Origin: Capillidium heterosporum | Lineage: Eukaryota > Entomophthoromycota > Entomophthoromycetes > Entomophthorales > Capillidiaceae | Direction: 5' to 3' | NCBI GenBank assembly: GCA_016630905.1 | Contig: WBMQ01000008.1 | Location: forward strand, 1,488,001-1,552,000 | DNA: 64,000 nt | Part shown: positions 24,207 to 36,068 of the stretch, one piece after another | How the letters are laid out: every line of letters begins with the position of its first letter | Numbering within the stretch: the stretch's first letter is position 1 | Made by a program: the position numbers and the translations under genes | The notes under the pieces: model-generated | Told to the model about the DNA's origin: nothing | What the model saw: the letters and a program-made list of their open reading frames with translations, nothing else | Databases searched by the model: none

Positions 24207-26186
24207 AGCAGCAAAAGTAGTAAAGTGGCACTGCCTGCACTTTTGATAAATACTTGATGTGTTTCGGTTATCAGTTTGTCTTACGATTCTAAATATGTAA
24301 AAAAAGTCTTAGCCTTCAGCTTTTTGCCATTTAACTTTACTGGATAAAAAAGTTGTGGATACTATAATAAGAAAAGTTGGGTTTTCTTGGAAAGGTGTAA
24401 GTTGTTATCCTTAGGAATTGCAGGTGGTGGCATTGAAATGCTTGACATTTTGGTAAGAAACTCAAAAGCAAAAGCTGTCCCAGTTGTTGGCTGACCTAAA
24501 TGTAAGATGGATATACGGAGCTAAAAAGATCCAGTGAGATCAGATGTCGGATTTCAAGTTATATGTATTAGAAAATACTTTCAAGTGATTACCTAAACTC
24601 ATTTTTGGATACAGCACAAGAAATTACATGACATATTTCGGAAAAACTCTGCTAGTGAAATTATCATTTGTTACTGCTAAATATATAGTATAATAGCGCA
24701 GCTATAAATAGTCGACTCTATAAATATCCAAGATATGTATGAATTGCTCATAAACTTTAATAAAGGCTGTCAACCTATATGATATAAGTATTACAGATGT
24801 ACTTGTATTCGATATAGATACCTATATTATACTATATATGGGCATATTTTAATTTAAACTTGGTTACAGGGTTGCAGTGTTAAGGATATTCAAATGCTAC
24901 ATGTATGCTTAGGAATACATGGTGGCAAGGAAATATTTGGACGAAGGAAAAGTCTACACCACAAGTCTAGATTTCTATATTTTATTTTAAAAGTAACTGT
25001 ATGTATAGGTGAAGCTAGTACTATGGAAAACCCCAATCTTACTGGTTACATCGGCCAAGTCTTTGATAGAATAGGGTAAGTAGACTTTCTAGATTGTGCA
25101 AATAAAGTAACTCTACTCTATAACTGTTTAGGTAAGTGAATAAATGTCTTTAAGCAGCTTAGATAGATTGTTTGCTTTTAGGCATAATGTAACGCACATA
25201 CATACCTGTTGTCATTGAAGATGTTTTAAACATGTGAACTTATAGATGTTCAATGGTTTTAAGGGGTGGTTGATAGATAAAGAGCATATAACTAAAGTTC
25301 TCATACTGTTTATTCCCTTCCAAATTAATCTATAGCTTTTTTAGATAAACAGATGCCTAAAGTACAAAGTAATTTGGAAAAGAAATCAAGGATTTAGAGA
25401 TCAGCACATGCTCTACCATCGTAATAGGCTTTAAAAATGCATCCCTTGTCCTGCTCTACCAATTCACGGCACAACATTATCCCTGTACTAATTTCCATGG
25501 AATTTCCGAGTTGCTCGAAAATGAAAGGCATCAATCAAATAAAATGCTAATTAAAATTAGAATAGCTTTGAAATTACTGAGCAGCATTCTATTTATAAGC
25601 TAAAAGCTTTTGGCTTGAAGATTTCAGACCTTTTAAGATGCTTCTCGGAAGTTAAAGTCTTTACATATCACCTAAAAGCTTATAACCTACCATCGTATTA
25701 CAAATCAAAATTGAACTTCATCCACTATATCAATTAGCTTACACAATCCCCTTTCAAAAAACTTTGCTATAAAGATGAAAACCAATCATTTCAAACTTAG
25801 TAAAGCTGTGAAAATCTATTCACAACAGCTCAAACTTAAATTTGAGTGATTTTATAAACCTACAATCTGTAAAATAAGCTTTACAATTAAATGAGTATAT
25901 CGTATTTGTAAGATCGTAAAAGAAACTATACAACTTACTGCAATGGCTTTTAAAATAAAATAGGTAAACACTGCCATATTGTTACAAAAGAGTTTATTTA
26001 TGAACTATAAACAATGTACAAAAGATAGTGAAAACAAAGGTGCAGTCTCATAAGCCAATACAAACCTATTCAATTTGATCTTATCTATAAACATCAAATA
26101 AACTACAAGATAACCCTAATGGATATACTGTTTACTGAATAGAAACATTAAAACGTAATTTATAAAGTTGAAGGATGCTTCTGGCC
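24207..26186. other. Intergenic with one possible microprotein
   Basis: About 2 kb holding only the small minus-strand frame at 25394-25531 (separate entry). The rest is AT-rich without recognisable features. Confidence 0.45.
25394..25531 (-). CDS. Possible 45-residue microprotein
   Basis: The frame runs from ATG (25531-25529) to TAA and encodes MPFIFEQLGNSMEISTG, then IMLCRELVEQDKGCIFKAYY and a C-terminal DGRACADL. It has three cysteines, balanced charge and GC-richer DNA than its surroundings, unlike chance frames nearby. No family recognised, and it may be the last exon of a longer gene whose upstream part I do not see. Confidence 0.35.
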   Translation of the reverse strand: MPFIFEQLGNSMEISTGIMLCRELVEQDKGCIFKAYYDGRACADL

Positions 26187-27303
26187 TTAGAAGAGCTTGT
26201 TCATGAAGTTTAGGGAAGCTTCAACACCTAAATATAAACAGTTAGTACCTTTGCATCAAAATCTAAAGTTTAAAATGTACCTAGGAAGCAAGCAGCATTA
26301 GCGGGGAAGGCACGCACCATAGCGGGGCCTAGTCCCTTAAATAGAGCACCAGGACCTTCCGTCTTGATCAACTTAACAAAGACATCACCAACTCCCTTGT
26401 AGGTACCGGGGGCAGCAGTTTGCAACCTAGACTTAAGTACATCGGGAGGCTTTATAGGAAATGGATTAGAAATTTGATACAAATAATAACCCTTACAATA
26501 GCGACAGTCCAATTAGCCATACCAGCTAAACCACCAGCGACAAATACAGCTAAAGGTGACAGCTGATCGGGGGTGGCGTTAGCGGGAGTAAACAAAGCCT
26601 TGAAAGCTTCGTAGGCACCAAAGTAGGCAACGGAGCCGGGTACATCTCTTAACAACGTAGCCATCGTACCAGTGTAGAGACCACGTACACCGCTTTGTGC
26701 TACAATACCTTTGACGGCATCGACAGGACCTCTATATTTAGTCGTAGTAGCGCCTTCGGCACCACCTTGGATCTGTAAAACGCATTTGACACGTTCGATT
26801 GGTGTCATTAATAGAGTAGCAGGTAAGGCCGAGAACCCACCAGCGAAACAAATTTGACTCATCGTTAGCTTACCGTCAGGACCCTGGATTTAACAAATAA
26901 AATCAATAAATTAAAAGTTTCTTATACAAGATATTTGGACCAAGAAATGAAATATAGGCTTACCGTGTTGCCAAAGTTCCTTGCTATCTTCTGTCCCAAG
27001 TCGTAAGCCCCAGAAGCAGGTGGCGAAGATAGGAGTAATACCAACTAGAGGGGTAAACATACCTCTATATAAACCTTTGACCCCATCTTTGGCAACGGTC
27101 TGCTTGAAGCAATCAATAAGACCTTTGTACTGGTTGCTCGTTTGTAAGCGAACTTTAATCAAGTCTAAAGGATGGCCGGCCATAACTAAGCAGATACCAC
27201 CGAACCCACCTGATAGGAAAGATTTTACAGAGGTGACGGTATCACTCTGTTTTTTGACCTGGTTGACGACTTTGCTGTCGGATTTTGAACTGACTTCACT
27301 CAT
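26187..27303 (-). CDS. CRC1: Mitochondrial carnitine/acylcarnitine carrier (one +1 shift)
   Basis: Exons 26964-27303, 26497-26883, 26281-26449 and 26187-26227. Three carrier repeats show the Px[DE]xx[KR] signatures [22 protein letters not shown] and [11 protein letters not shown]. The [12 protein letters not shown] block near the C-terminus marks the carnitine/ornithine subgroup. The protein exchanges acylcarnitine for carnitine across the inner membrane, feeding acyl or acetyl units to the matrix. Exons total 937 bases, 3n+1. Frame moves +1 within 27012-27001: the conserved FWGYDLG needs FWG in one frame and [14 protein letters not shown] in the next. Without the shift the first exon ends in unrelated residues and does not join the second repeat. 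Confidence 0.88.
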
Positions 27304-29041
27304 TTTTGGGCGGTTGGTATTGTGTTGATACAGTTGATGGATAGGTCTATAAAATTTTGTTAGGGCGCAAACTCTTTGTTGTAGTTGAAACCTGTATGTA
27401 GAAGAGGGAACCTGGTAATTTATATGGGTTTTAAAAGTCAAGATTGGAAATTGTATCACTGGACTGGCATACGGAGCTAATCTACTTTTTCCCTAAAGTT
27501 TGATGTGTCACTCCTGAAAATTTATCGCTGGGAACATCCTAAGCTTCCGAAAATATTAGGAAAATATCTCATTATTTCGGATTTTTAATGGAATTTGGAA
27601 GGAGCAATCTACTAAATAGGAAATAATATAGGAGATATTGAAAGAAATTAGCTAATTTTTACTTTTACAATGATGCCATTGAACATTTTGATTTTGATAA
27701 GGATTTCGGCAGCGACTTGTACCCGCTCTAAAGGTTCGGTTGCAAGAGGAGAGGTGACAAGGGATCAAATGTTGAGATGAGATAGGGGAATCGACCTTCA
27801 AGTATAAATCCAGTGCTTTATATGGAAACTAATTGAGCTTGAAGAAGTGTATATTTGGCACAGGCATATTGTTTATAAATGAAACAAATGTAAGAAACTT
27901 TACATTTATCACTACTCAGACAGATGGTACAACTCTTTACTGTGTTTACGAGATAATCGGTTAATATGAAAAGTCACGTCTAGCTTATCGGTCCTAATAG
28001 AGCGTATAATTAAATGAAGAGCTCCAACGTGACCACAATACTTTGAAAGAGATAGGCAGACGTAAATTGTAGCAATTGATTAGCTTCTTTATTTTTGTTC
28101 AAGTAAAGTGTATATAGATATCCTGATTTTGAAACTATAAAAGGATTGGTAATTTTGATCGATATATATATGTCCTTGGCTATCAAATAGGTTGGCAGAA
28201 TTTGGTTTAATTTATAAACAAAAGATAAAAGTTAGATATGAGAAAATTCAATTTATTGATAGGTTAGTTGTGATTTATATATATTACATATCAAATACTT
28301 TGTAAATTGCTATATATAATTGGAATGTGTTACATTTTCTAATCCTTTATAATGTACATACTTACTATTACTACAATATGCTTTTATAAATTTAATTCAT
28401 TAGAAACACTTTAAAATATCAAATACATAGCTATACTAAAAACTTCAATATACAACTGTCCAACTGTATTAAAGTGAATATCTTGAAATAAAACACTATA
28501 AGCTTTCATTTAGAATATAGCATCTATATTATTTAGCATGAATGATATGTACAATCTAGCTTTACTTACTATAGACATATAGTTAGTTGATAACTTCCGT
28601 TCTTTATACCATATATACTCGACTTGATCTTATCAACACTTTGAAATTGTGAATCTTTATTGCAAGTCAGTGGCATACATTCCTCCAGCTCTTTATGTTC
28701 TGGTAAATTCGACTTTGGTTCCTCGATAGCATTGTTTCCTTAGGCATTATTTAAATTGATTCTAAAACTCAAAGGGTAATAAAAGAATGGTAAATATATT
28801 CAAAAGGCAGATATTTACTATCTATACAATGATTTTTACATTCATTATAGTCTATGTAAACTACATTATATTTAAAATATTTTCTCATAGCGCTAGTAGG
28901 TTAGTTACAACTATTCAAAGCAAGCATTTCAAATAAACTTTTAGATCAAAGATTTAAATACTGCAACAGGCTTTATGGGCAAGAATAAATACAAAATACA
29001 AGGGTTCAATCGATACACTATAGAAAATAAGTGCATCAACC
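27304..29041. other. AT-rich intergenic
   Basis: Carrier promoter at the left; remaining 1.5 kb shows no gene, RNA or repeat. Confidence 0.45.
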
Positions 29042-29461
29042 TTAATGGAACCACAAGATAGCCAAGATACAGGTATAAGCTACCAAGGCCGAGCCTCCAG
29101 CCATAGCTACAAACTTACCCGAGGTCAAGAATCTTGCCAAAAATAGGTCCTCCCCACCATTCGTATTACCATCTAAGTCAGAAGTAAAACAAGTAGGGTC
29201 AAACTTGAAGTCGTTTAAAGATCTCCTACGCATGTGGTCGATTATGTACATAACTACACCAAACAAAACAAAGACTACGCCAATGTAGCGTAGTTCACGT
29301 TCGAAGAGGCGTATGGCTAGCAGACTGGCACCTAAAAGCCCTAGGCAAGTACGCCAGTACGCTCCATCCATAGTGCGCTCACGGGCTAAATTGAGGTTTA
29401 GTTGGGTTGATGAAATAAATGAGCTGTAGGTTGGAAATGTATTGGAATACGATGGATTGAA
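29042..29461 (-). CDS. DUF202 membrane protein (5' end uncertain)
   Basis: The clear part is ARERTMDGAYWRTCLGLLGA (compare ARERTFLAWLRTSL of DUF202), then two more hydrophobic helices (IGVVFVLFGVVMYII and MAGGSALVAYTCILAILWF). DUF202 proteins are small three-helix membrane proteins of unknown function, related in fold to the Vtc1 module. The main exon appears to begin after TTTTAATAG at 29462. A candidate first exon, 29586-29628 (MESQLKECQILDIRG), has a good GTAAAT donor, but joining it gives a total of 3n+1, so either it is wrong, the ATG at 29371-29369 is used, or another +1 shift is present. Confidence 0.68.
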   Translation of the reverse strand, partial: FNPSYSNTFPTYSSFISSTQLNLNLARERTMDGAYWRTCLGLLGASLLAIRLFERELRYIGVVFVLFGVVMYIIDHMRRRSLNDFKFDPTCFTSDLDGNTNGGEDLFLARFLTSGKFVAMAGGSALVAYTCILAILWFH

Positions 29462-29930
29462 CTATTAAAAGGGATAGAAAAGAAATTTGCACCTTCAAAC
29501 AATTGTCTTTATAGTGCATTGAATTGAATTTGCTATTTACATAATAAAGCTAGCATAATTGAAAATTAAATAGGTTGGTATTTACCTCTAATATCTAAAA
29601 TTTGACATTCCTTTAGCTGGGATTCCATCTCAACTTCTCTTCTTCACTTTTCAAAATAAACTTGATGAGCTTTCGCTTTTATTTCCATCAAATTCAACCT
29701 TTCCTGCTTTTCCCGATAGAATTGCAAATTTAAAATGAGTCATAGCTATTAGAACCAATAAAAGCAAACTAGTACTAGATCTATTGGTCAAATTTATCAA
29801 AAGTTACAGAATTTGCATTACAAACCGCTGGCTAGTTATTTATAAACTTGGATCCGATCTTTGATGATGGATTTGACAGCTCCATGCAGTTATGAAATGA
29901 AAATATGTGCAAATAGTAATAAGATATATT

Positions 29931-29954
29931 CATATATATATATATATATATATA
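29931..29954. repeat. TA dinucleotide microsatellite
   Basis: An uninterrupted run of alternating A and T just downstream of the dipeptidase stop codon. Confidence 0.9.
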
Positions 29955-29985
29955 GGTACATAAATCAAGACTCTTTTAATTTAAT

Positions 29986-31863
29986 TTAGTTCAAGTGCTC
30001 TTGAGGGGTAAGCTTGATCTCGTTGAGGTAGGTAGCCAACAACTTGATACCTTCAATGAAGTTACGTTTGTCCAATTTCTCGTTGATAGAGTGGGCACCG
30101 TCGTCACAAGCACCCATGGGTAGCAAGAGTACCTAGAGACGCATAGTTGTTAGAAAACTACCTTGAAATAATGTAGACTTACGTTTTTACCAAGGGCTTC
30201 TTCGAAGGTCAAAGTGACGGGGATACTGCCACCTAAACGATAAAATAAAGGTTAACATGTGGTAAATAATAACAAGTTACCTTCACGGGTGAAGTCAGGA
30301 GTTTGACCAAAGACTTGCTCAACAGCCTTAGTAGCAGCAACTAGAGAATTTAAAAATATTAGTTCACCTCAATTTCAAACCCAAAGTTCCTACCAAAGTT
30401 CCAGTGCTCAAAGGACGAGTGCCAAGGCTTACCAGCCCCAGTGCACTTAAACGTCAACTTGTTCTTGCTGTTCAAAGCTGCGAACTTGTCCTGGATGTGT
30501 TTTTCCACCAATTGAGTAATAGTATCCGGCTCCATATTGGGAACGGTACGGATACTAAATTTACCTACAACTTTGGCGGGGATGACGGTCTTGTCACCTG
30601 GGGCGTAGAAGCCACCTTCAATACCGTGGATGGATAGGGATGGGTATCTCCAGCGGTGCATCAAAGTAGCTTTAACGTCCTCGTGGATGGAGTTGGTGGC
30701 GCCTAGGGAGGCGTGCAAAGTGTCCATGGAGAAGTCCAAGCTGTTGTAAGAGGCGTCTTCGACGGCTAAATTAAGTATATGTTAGAATGGTTAAGGTAAT
30801 ATGGATAAAAAATACCAGTGACGGGGGCGACTTGGTCCATAATGCCAGCAATTTGGATCTTGCCGTCGGGGTTGACCAAGGTGGAGAAGAGGTGGAACAA
30901 GTCGGTCATGGGTTCGTGTATGGTACCACCAAAGACACCTGAATGCAAATCAGCCTTAGGTCCCTCAATAGCAATGTGGAAGTAAGAGACACCACGCAGA
31001 CCTATAATGCAATTGGTTAGCACTTGTATATTCATAATGGGTTTAGTATTACCATAAGTGAGACAAGGCTTCTCTTTACCCAACCAATCTACATATGAAA
31101 CAATCAATATCAATGTTATATAAATTATAAAATGGCTTACAGTTGTCGGAGATACAGACGCAGTCGACGCCTTCAAAGTAGGCGTTGGCTTCAGCACGGA
31201 TAACATCATCTAAACCAACACTGCTGCTCTCTTCCATACCTATAAAGTACAAACTATAAGTATATTGCTAAACAACAAAAGGAATACCTTCGAAGCAGAA
31301 CAAAAGGTTGACTGGGAATTCAATGTTCAACTCCTTGTAAGCTTTGACAACCAACAACCAACCTAAAACGGGGCCTTTGTCGTCGGTCGAACCTCTACCA
31401 ATAAGTCTACCACTTTCATCTTCAGTCAAAACGAAGGGGTCGGTGTTCCAACCGTCTTCCTTGAGGGCAGGTTGTACGTCGTAGTGGCCGTAGACCAATA
31501 CCGTTTTCTTATCCTGCGAGTTGCCGTATCTGCCTAGGATAACTGGGGGCAAAGGAATTTCTTCATCTTCCAAGATGTGGGTACCGATATCTACTCGCTT
31601 GGTGCTAAGTTGGTTTATCTAGTTAGTTTTATGGGCATGAATTGTGAACTTACCTAGCACCCAACAACTCCAGCTGGGTCTGGACCCAGTCACCAGTTCT
31701 AATAACTTCGGAACGATGGGCTTTACTTCCACTTACTCTATTCAAAATACATATCAATACATTGAGAAAACCAAGATGCTTACCCCTTGAAAGCTACAAA
31801 CTCCCTTAGCTTTTCAATAAATTCAACTTGATGCTCGTCGACGTACTTGTAGATGGCTTCCAT
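29986..31863 (-). CDS. DUG1: Cys-Gly metallodipeptidase of glutathione degradation
   Basis: About nine exons with introns of roughly 43-60 nt, all frames continuous. M20 metallopeptidase motifs are intact: YGHYDVQP (first metal ligands), [10 protein letters not shown] (bridging Asp), [11 protein letters not shown] (catalytic Glu pair), [28 protein letters not shown] and a terminal [11 protein letters not shown]. Dug1 is a homodimeric cytosolic enzyme that cuts Cys-Gly, with partners Dug2/Dug3 acting on glutathione. The start chosen is ATG 31861-31863 ([12 protein letters not shown]); an in-frame ATG about 28 codons upstream (MASPLPTNKN) is possible and would add a basic Ser-rich leader. One intron at about 31603-31645 uses the second of two AG acceptors; the nearer one would break the frame. 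Confidence 0.93.
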
Positions 31864-32607
31864 TTTGCTTGTTTTTCTGAAAGATGATCTTGTTTGATTG
31901 GAATCCAAGTTTTTATTAGTTGGAAGGGGTGACGCCATCATATCACCTGATTTACCATTGTTGAAAGTAGGGACAAAATCATGGTTCTGATGTTTTGATT
32001 GGCGAAGTTTATAAAAATTTGGAAGCAAAGATCTTTCTAAAATCCACCAACTCTTTAGCTCTTTGGTATGTTAAGATTGCTTGCCTTGTGAAAAAGTGCT
32101 AAACTCGTCGACTGCCTGGTAGCAAAAGAGCTATGGGAAGCACTCTAGCTACTTCAGTGTGTCTCTAGCTGCAACAACCACATCCTATAAAGGATAAAAG
32201 TAGCATTTTCATTGGCTACAGTAGATGATTTTTATCTAATTGGAATATTCTATTTTACTGGCTTGTTTGATTTGATCAATCTAGCCCCCATCAATCAGTA
32301 CTTCATATGTTCCGAATTGTATCTACCTCTTCATTAGATTCTACTTGGAAAAATGTACTTATTTCGGAACAGAGGGTACTTTGGTAAAATAATTATCCTA
32401 GATTTGGTATGTATTTAGCCAATTAGCTTGCGTAGTAGATGGATTGATTGGCATAGGCTCTAATGGGTTCTCAGTACCAACAAAACTTACTGAAAGCCTG
32501 GGAATCTGAGAATCCATCCAAAAATTCTTGACCGATTTCTCTAAACCAATTCTACTTCCATCTATACCAGTATAAAGAAATTTATTCAACAAGTAGGAAT
32601 ATAAAAG
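31864..32607. other. Divergent promoter region DUG1 / CK2 beta
   Basis: Some 740 bases between two divergent genes. No additional gene supported. Confidence 0.5.
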
Positions 32608-33643
32608 AGTAAGTATTTCACAACAAGTAATAACTTTTATAGATTTTTATTCGATAAATTTGACTGTGTATCTGCATTTTAGTTTTTTACTTGAGCGTTG
32701 ACTGTCTATTTTGAATTTTGAAATTAAGATTTATTTTTAGTGGATCGATTTTACGACGATTACGATAACGATGAGTCCAGCTGGCAAGATAAATTCCACA
32801 GCTTGAAAGGCTCTGAATTTTATTGTGAAGTCGATATGGAGTTTATAACCGATAGGTTCAATTTGACCGGCTTAAACCAAGTCGTTATGAACTACCAGAT
32901 GATATTGGACTATATAACCGATGACTTTGACCGCTGTAAGTTTTTATATTTACCGGTATTTATTGATATATGTTTTTTCTGTTTGTACAAGTAGACTATA
33001 AGAAGATTGAAGATGGAACTTTAGAAGTCGACTTGTTGCCGAGGTTGGAAGTCGCAGCTAGAAAGACTTATGGCCTGATTCATGCAAGATTTATATTAAC
33101 TCCGAGGGGACAGATTAAGATGGTAACTATTCTTTTGTTTTTTGAGCTATTTTATAATGATGGATGGAGCTTGAGTTAACTTTTAACCTTTTTCTTCTAC
33201 ACTTTTAGGCCGAAAAGTTCCGTAAAGGCGAGTTTGGCCGCTGCCCCCGCGTTCTATGCAAGCAAAATCCGGTCGTTCCAGTCGGCGAGAATTTTCACAT
33301 CGATTCGCACAAAGTCAAAGTGTACTGCCCCCGCTGCGAGGATGTCTACAAGCCGCGTATGAGCCGCCACCAAGACTTAGATGGCGCTCACTTTGGCCCT
33401 ACTTTCCCCTACTTCTTCTTTTTAACGTACCCCTCCTTCAAGCCACAGCCTAGTGTTCAGGTTTATGAACCTAAAATCTTTGGCTTTAAAGTACATCCTT
33501 GTGCCAATTTAACTAGAAGTCAGATCAAGCATATGCCTGAAAATTTGAGGGAGGAAGCTATCGAAAAGTATGGCAGCTTTGCCAACCAGAGGGATCGTAA
33601 GAGGTTAGCTGGTAAGGCTGAAGCTAATGTCGATCTGGATTAG
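32608..33643 (+). CDS. Casein kinase II regulatory subunit beta
   Basis: Coding exons 32741-32935, 32995-33122 and 33209-33643. No ATG opens the first; the sequence after an ATTTTTAG acceptor is TG-GAT-CGA, so an upstream exon ending in A completes the start codon. The best donor is GTAAGTATT after the A at 32608, which makes the total 759 bases, 252 residues. The acidic N-terminus (DDYDNDESSW), FYCEVD, ITDRFNLTGLN, KTYGLIHARFILTPRG, and the zinc motif Cys pairs (CPRVLC, CPRC) are all typical. CK2 beta dimerises and holds two catalytic alpha subunits. The gene lacks the long acidic insert of yeast Ckb1. The C-terminal tail after HMPENLREEAIEKYG is short. Confidence 0.93.
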
Positions 33644-34403
33644 AGGTTTGAGGTTTGAATTGGAGATAGTGTTGGGACAGTGGCAGCTTTGACTTCAATT
33701 ATAGTTTAATTTCAAACAGATGTCTATCTTTTTATTTTGAATGTTAAATAATTAAACGTAGCGTTTAAAAGTTTTTTAGCGGTAGTTACACTTTGTGGTG
33801 CCATTTCTTCAATATGGTTGTGATTGATTTTCTTTTTCCTCATTTTCTATTTACAAACTCTAGATATTTATATCTATTGCTTATATAGGTTCTTATGCCT
33901 AATATAAAAATATACTCCCAGCGTCTGATAGCCTTTTGATCAGCGATCGTTCGCTTTATTAGACACAGTTACATTCCTTTAAATTTAGGATAAAGATCAT
34001 GGTAAGTATACCATTTCAAATTGAATATATTGGATAGGATATATTAGTGATCTAAATAGCAAGTTTTTGGATTTAGTTGGGATTTATATATTTTTGACCA
34101 GCCTGCCAATAAATAGAGGTAAAGTTAAATCAAGCAGTTTATTAATTCGATTTGGATAGCTTATATATGTAGTATTCCATTTATGAATACTGTTTCCTTT
34201 AGCACCGTCACTAGCTATATAGACTTAAATGCAGATATGTTTACAAAGAATTGGTAAGATTCGTTTTCTCATTACAAATTGAGTCTTAAAGCGATTACAG
34301 CTTATAGTATAAAGTATCTAGATTTATTATATTATAAGACGACAATGTATATATATATAATTGAAATGCATCGTAAAATGCAAAATCGATGGTAGAATAC
34401 CTC
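33644..34403. other. Intergenic between convergent genes
   Basis: AT-rich, no gene recognised. Confidence 0.45.
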
Positions 34404-35238
34404 CTATAACCAGATGTTTAATTTCCTTCTAAACGCATCCAGTTCCATCTCAAAGTACTTTTCAAAGTAGACACCTAGCAAAAATTGACTTTGCAGACCT
34501 CGTTGCATAGCCCAAGTTACCTTACCTTTGGCGACTACTTCCTTCCATTTATTAGCGTCGGCGGTAAAAGTTCCCGCTGTAGCTGATAGAAAGGTAAGCG
34601 GCAATCCCGTCTGCATCAGCTCAAAATACTTTAAGATAAGCTCTGCCTCTACTGTGATGGGGAGGTCTAACAGCGTGTGCAAAAAGTCGTGCGTTTCACG
34701 ATACCTTCGCATTACATAAGCGTGCTCGGGATGATCTACGTAATGGACCTGGAGAAAAGTGTAAATGATTATTAGGAATATGTGATTATTTATTTATTTT
34801 ACTTCGGTTCTAGTATCGGGGCTGACTTGATTATCGTCCAAAAACTTGACATAGTTGTAGCCAAACGTGTTTTTGTTTAGCTTTCGTAGGTTGTCCATGT
34901 CGATAGTTTCGGTTGACACAGTTGGTTTTTCTTTTAATATATCTCTACCTTCTGCAGTTCGAAGCATCTTGTTGTACAGATGGGGGAGTTGGTAGCTACC
35001 AGTAGTTTCGCCTAGAGCTGCTACCATATCTTTTTATATGGAAATGTTAGTATAGGATTGGGAGGAAACAGGCATAAACTTTATAGGTAAAGTTACCTTG
35101 TCTGGTAGGATCCTGCAATGCTGCCAAAGCCGAACTAAAAGTTAATTTTACTTTGTCCAAGGTACTAGTTGGTATATGTCCGGGATAGAGTGAACTGTAA
35201 GTTCTTAGTTGGGCTGTTGGAGTTATAAATCGTCGCAT
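34404..35238 (-). CDS. COQ4: Coenzyme Q biosynthesis protein Coq4
   Basis: Exons 35097-35238, 34803-35029 and 34404-34748 total 714 bases, 237 residues. The N-terminus (MRRFITPTAQLRTYSS) is a plausible mitochondrial targeting peptide. Family features: YPGHIPTSTLDKVKL, MVAALGETTG, and the metal-site motif HDFLH with the trailing Glu in VEAELIL (HDxxH-x11-E). Coq4 sits on the matrix face of the inner membrane, organises the CoQ synthome and was recently linked to oxidative decarboxylation of the ring. The C-terminus is slightly divergent from the usual WAxxxG segment (TWAMQRGLQSQFLLGVYFEK). Confidence 0.92.
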
Positions 35239-35420
35239 TTCTTTTCTTTTTTAGGCTATGTTTTGTATTGGGATAGAGATGCTGTGTTTGCTTGATCCCT
35301 TCAAACTCTTTAAGTCAATACAAGTTGGTTTTGATATCATTGGGCACTTTGAATAGTTTACGTCATTAACCTGATCGAAAGTTTTAAAGCAAAAGAACTT
35401 TTGTAGACCTATTCATCATT
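35239..35420. promoter_or_regulatory. Divergent promoter, COQ4 and unknown gene
   Basis: 182 bases between opposing start codons. Shared control of two probably mitochondrial genes is plausible. No canonical TATA box seen. Confidence 0.55.
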
Positions 35421-36068
35421 GTGACTACAAGAAATCGTTGCGACAAGATGTTCAAAACTACAATTCAAGCAACAAGGCTACCGATACTCAACTGTCGACG
35501 ACATATATTCAACAACACAATATTTAGCAAGGAGTTTGTCGCTTACAAAAAGGATGCTAAGTATGAACCTGAGCTTTATTATTACGAATTTGATGGCCTA
35601 CAACCCCAAACCAAGCTGTCTTACCTGCCACCAGCCTTGTTTAAAGATCAGCTCCACCAATATATAGGAGCATTCAATGACAGAATTGAAACCTACGACT
35701 CTACTCAGCTACCCTCTACAAAGTTCCAGACTAACCCTGTATTTCAGAAGCTGTTGCAAAAGGTAATTAAGGATAACGTTTTGAAAGATGCAAACTTGAA
35801 AAACAAAATGTTCAACTTGAAGCAAGGGTGGTGCCACATTGAAGATTTTAAAGAGATGCCGGTTTTGAATAGGGTTAATGACCCCGAGAATATTTTAGCG
35901 ACTGTGTATTTTGACAAAGGTGAGCCGATTTTGAGCAGTTTGCAGTTTTTGGAGACGCATAGAGTATTCGTGGATAGACTAGGTGTTATGAAGTTGGATG
36001 ATATATATTGGAAGGAGTTGATCAAGAAGATGAAAATGGAGAAGTTGGATATCGAGTTGGTGGAGTAA
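35421..36068 (+). CDS. Conserved-looking protein, probably mitochondrial, unknown
   Basis: Single exon, 215 residues. The first 30 residues are basic and lack acids after the first few (KTTIQATRLPILNCRRHIF), matching a mitochondrial presequence, particularly if translation starts at the second ATG (MFKTTIQ). Downstream features include YYYEFDGLQPQTKLSYLPPA, a Trp-containing turn (FNLKQGWCHIEDF) and a C-terminal SLQFLETHRVFVDRLGVMKL. The protein is otherwise soluble and helical. I do not recognise the family; an assembly factor or ribosomal protein of mitochondria are reasonable options given the pairing with COQ4. Confidence 0.7.
   Translation: MTTRNRCDKMFKTTIQATRLPILNCRRHIFNNTIFSKEFVAYKKDAKYEPELYYYEFDGLQPQTKLSYLPPALFKDQLHQYIGAFNDRIETYDSTQLPSTKFQTNPVFQKLLQKVIKDNVLKDANLKNKMFNLKQGWCHIEDFKEMPVLNRVNDPENILATVYFDKGEPILSSLQFLETHRVFVDRLGVMKLDDIYWKELIKKMKMEKLDIELVE

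Noticed and set aside
25440-25480. TTGGTAGAGC on the minus strand resembling a tRNA D arm
   Set aside because: No acceptor, anticodon or T arm in register; the stretch fits a coding frame better.
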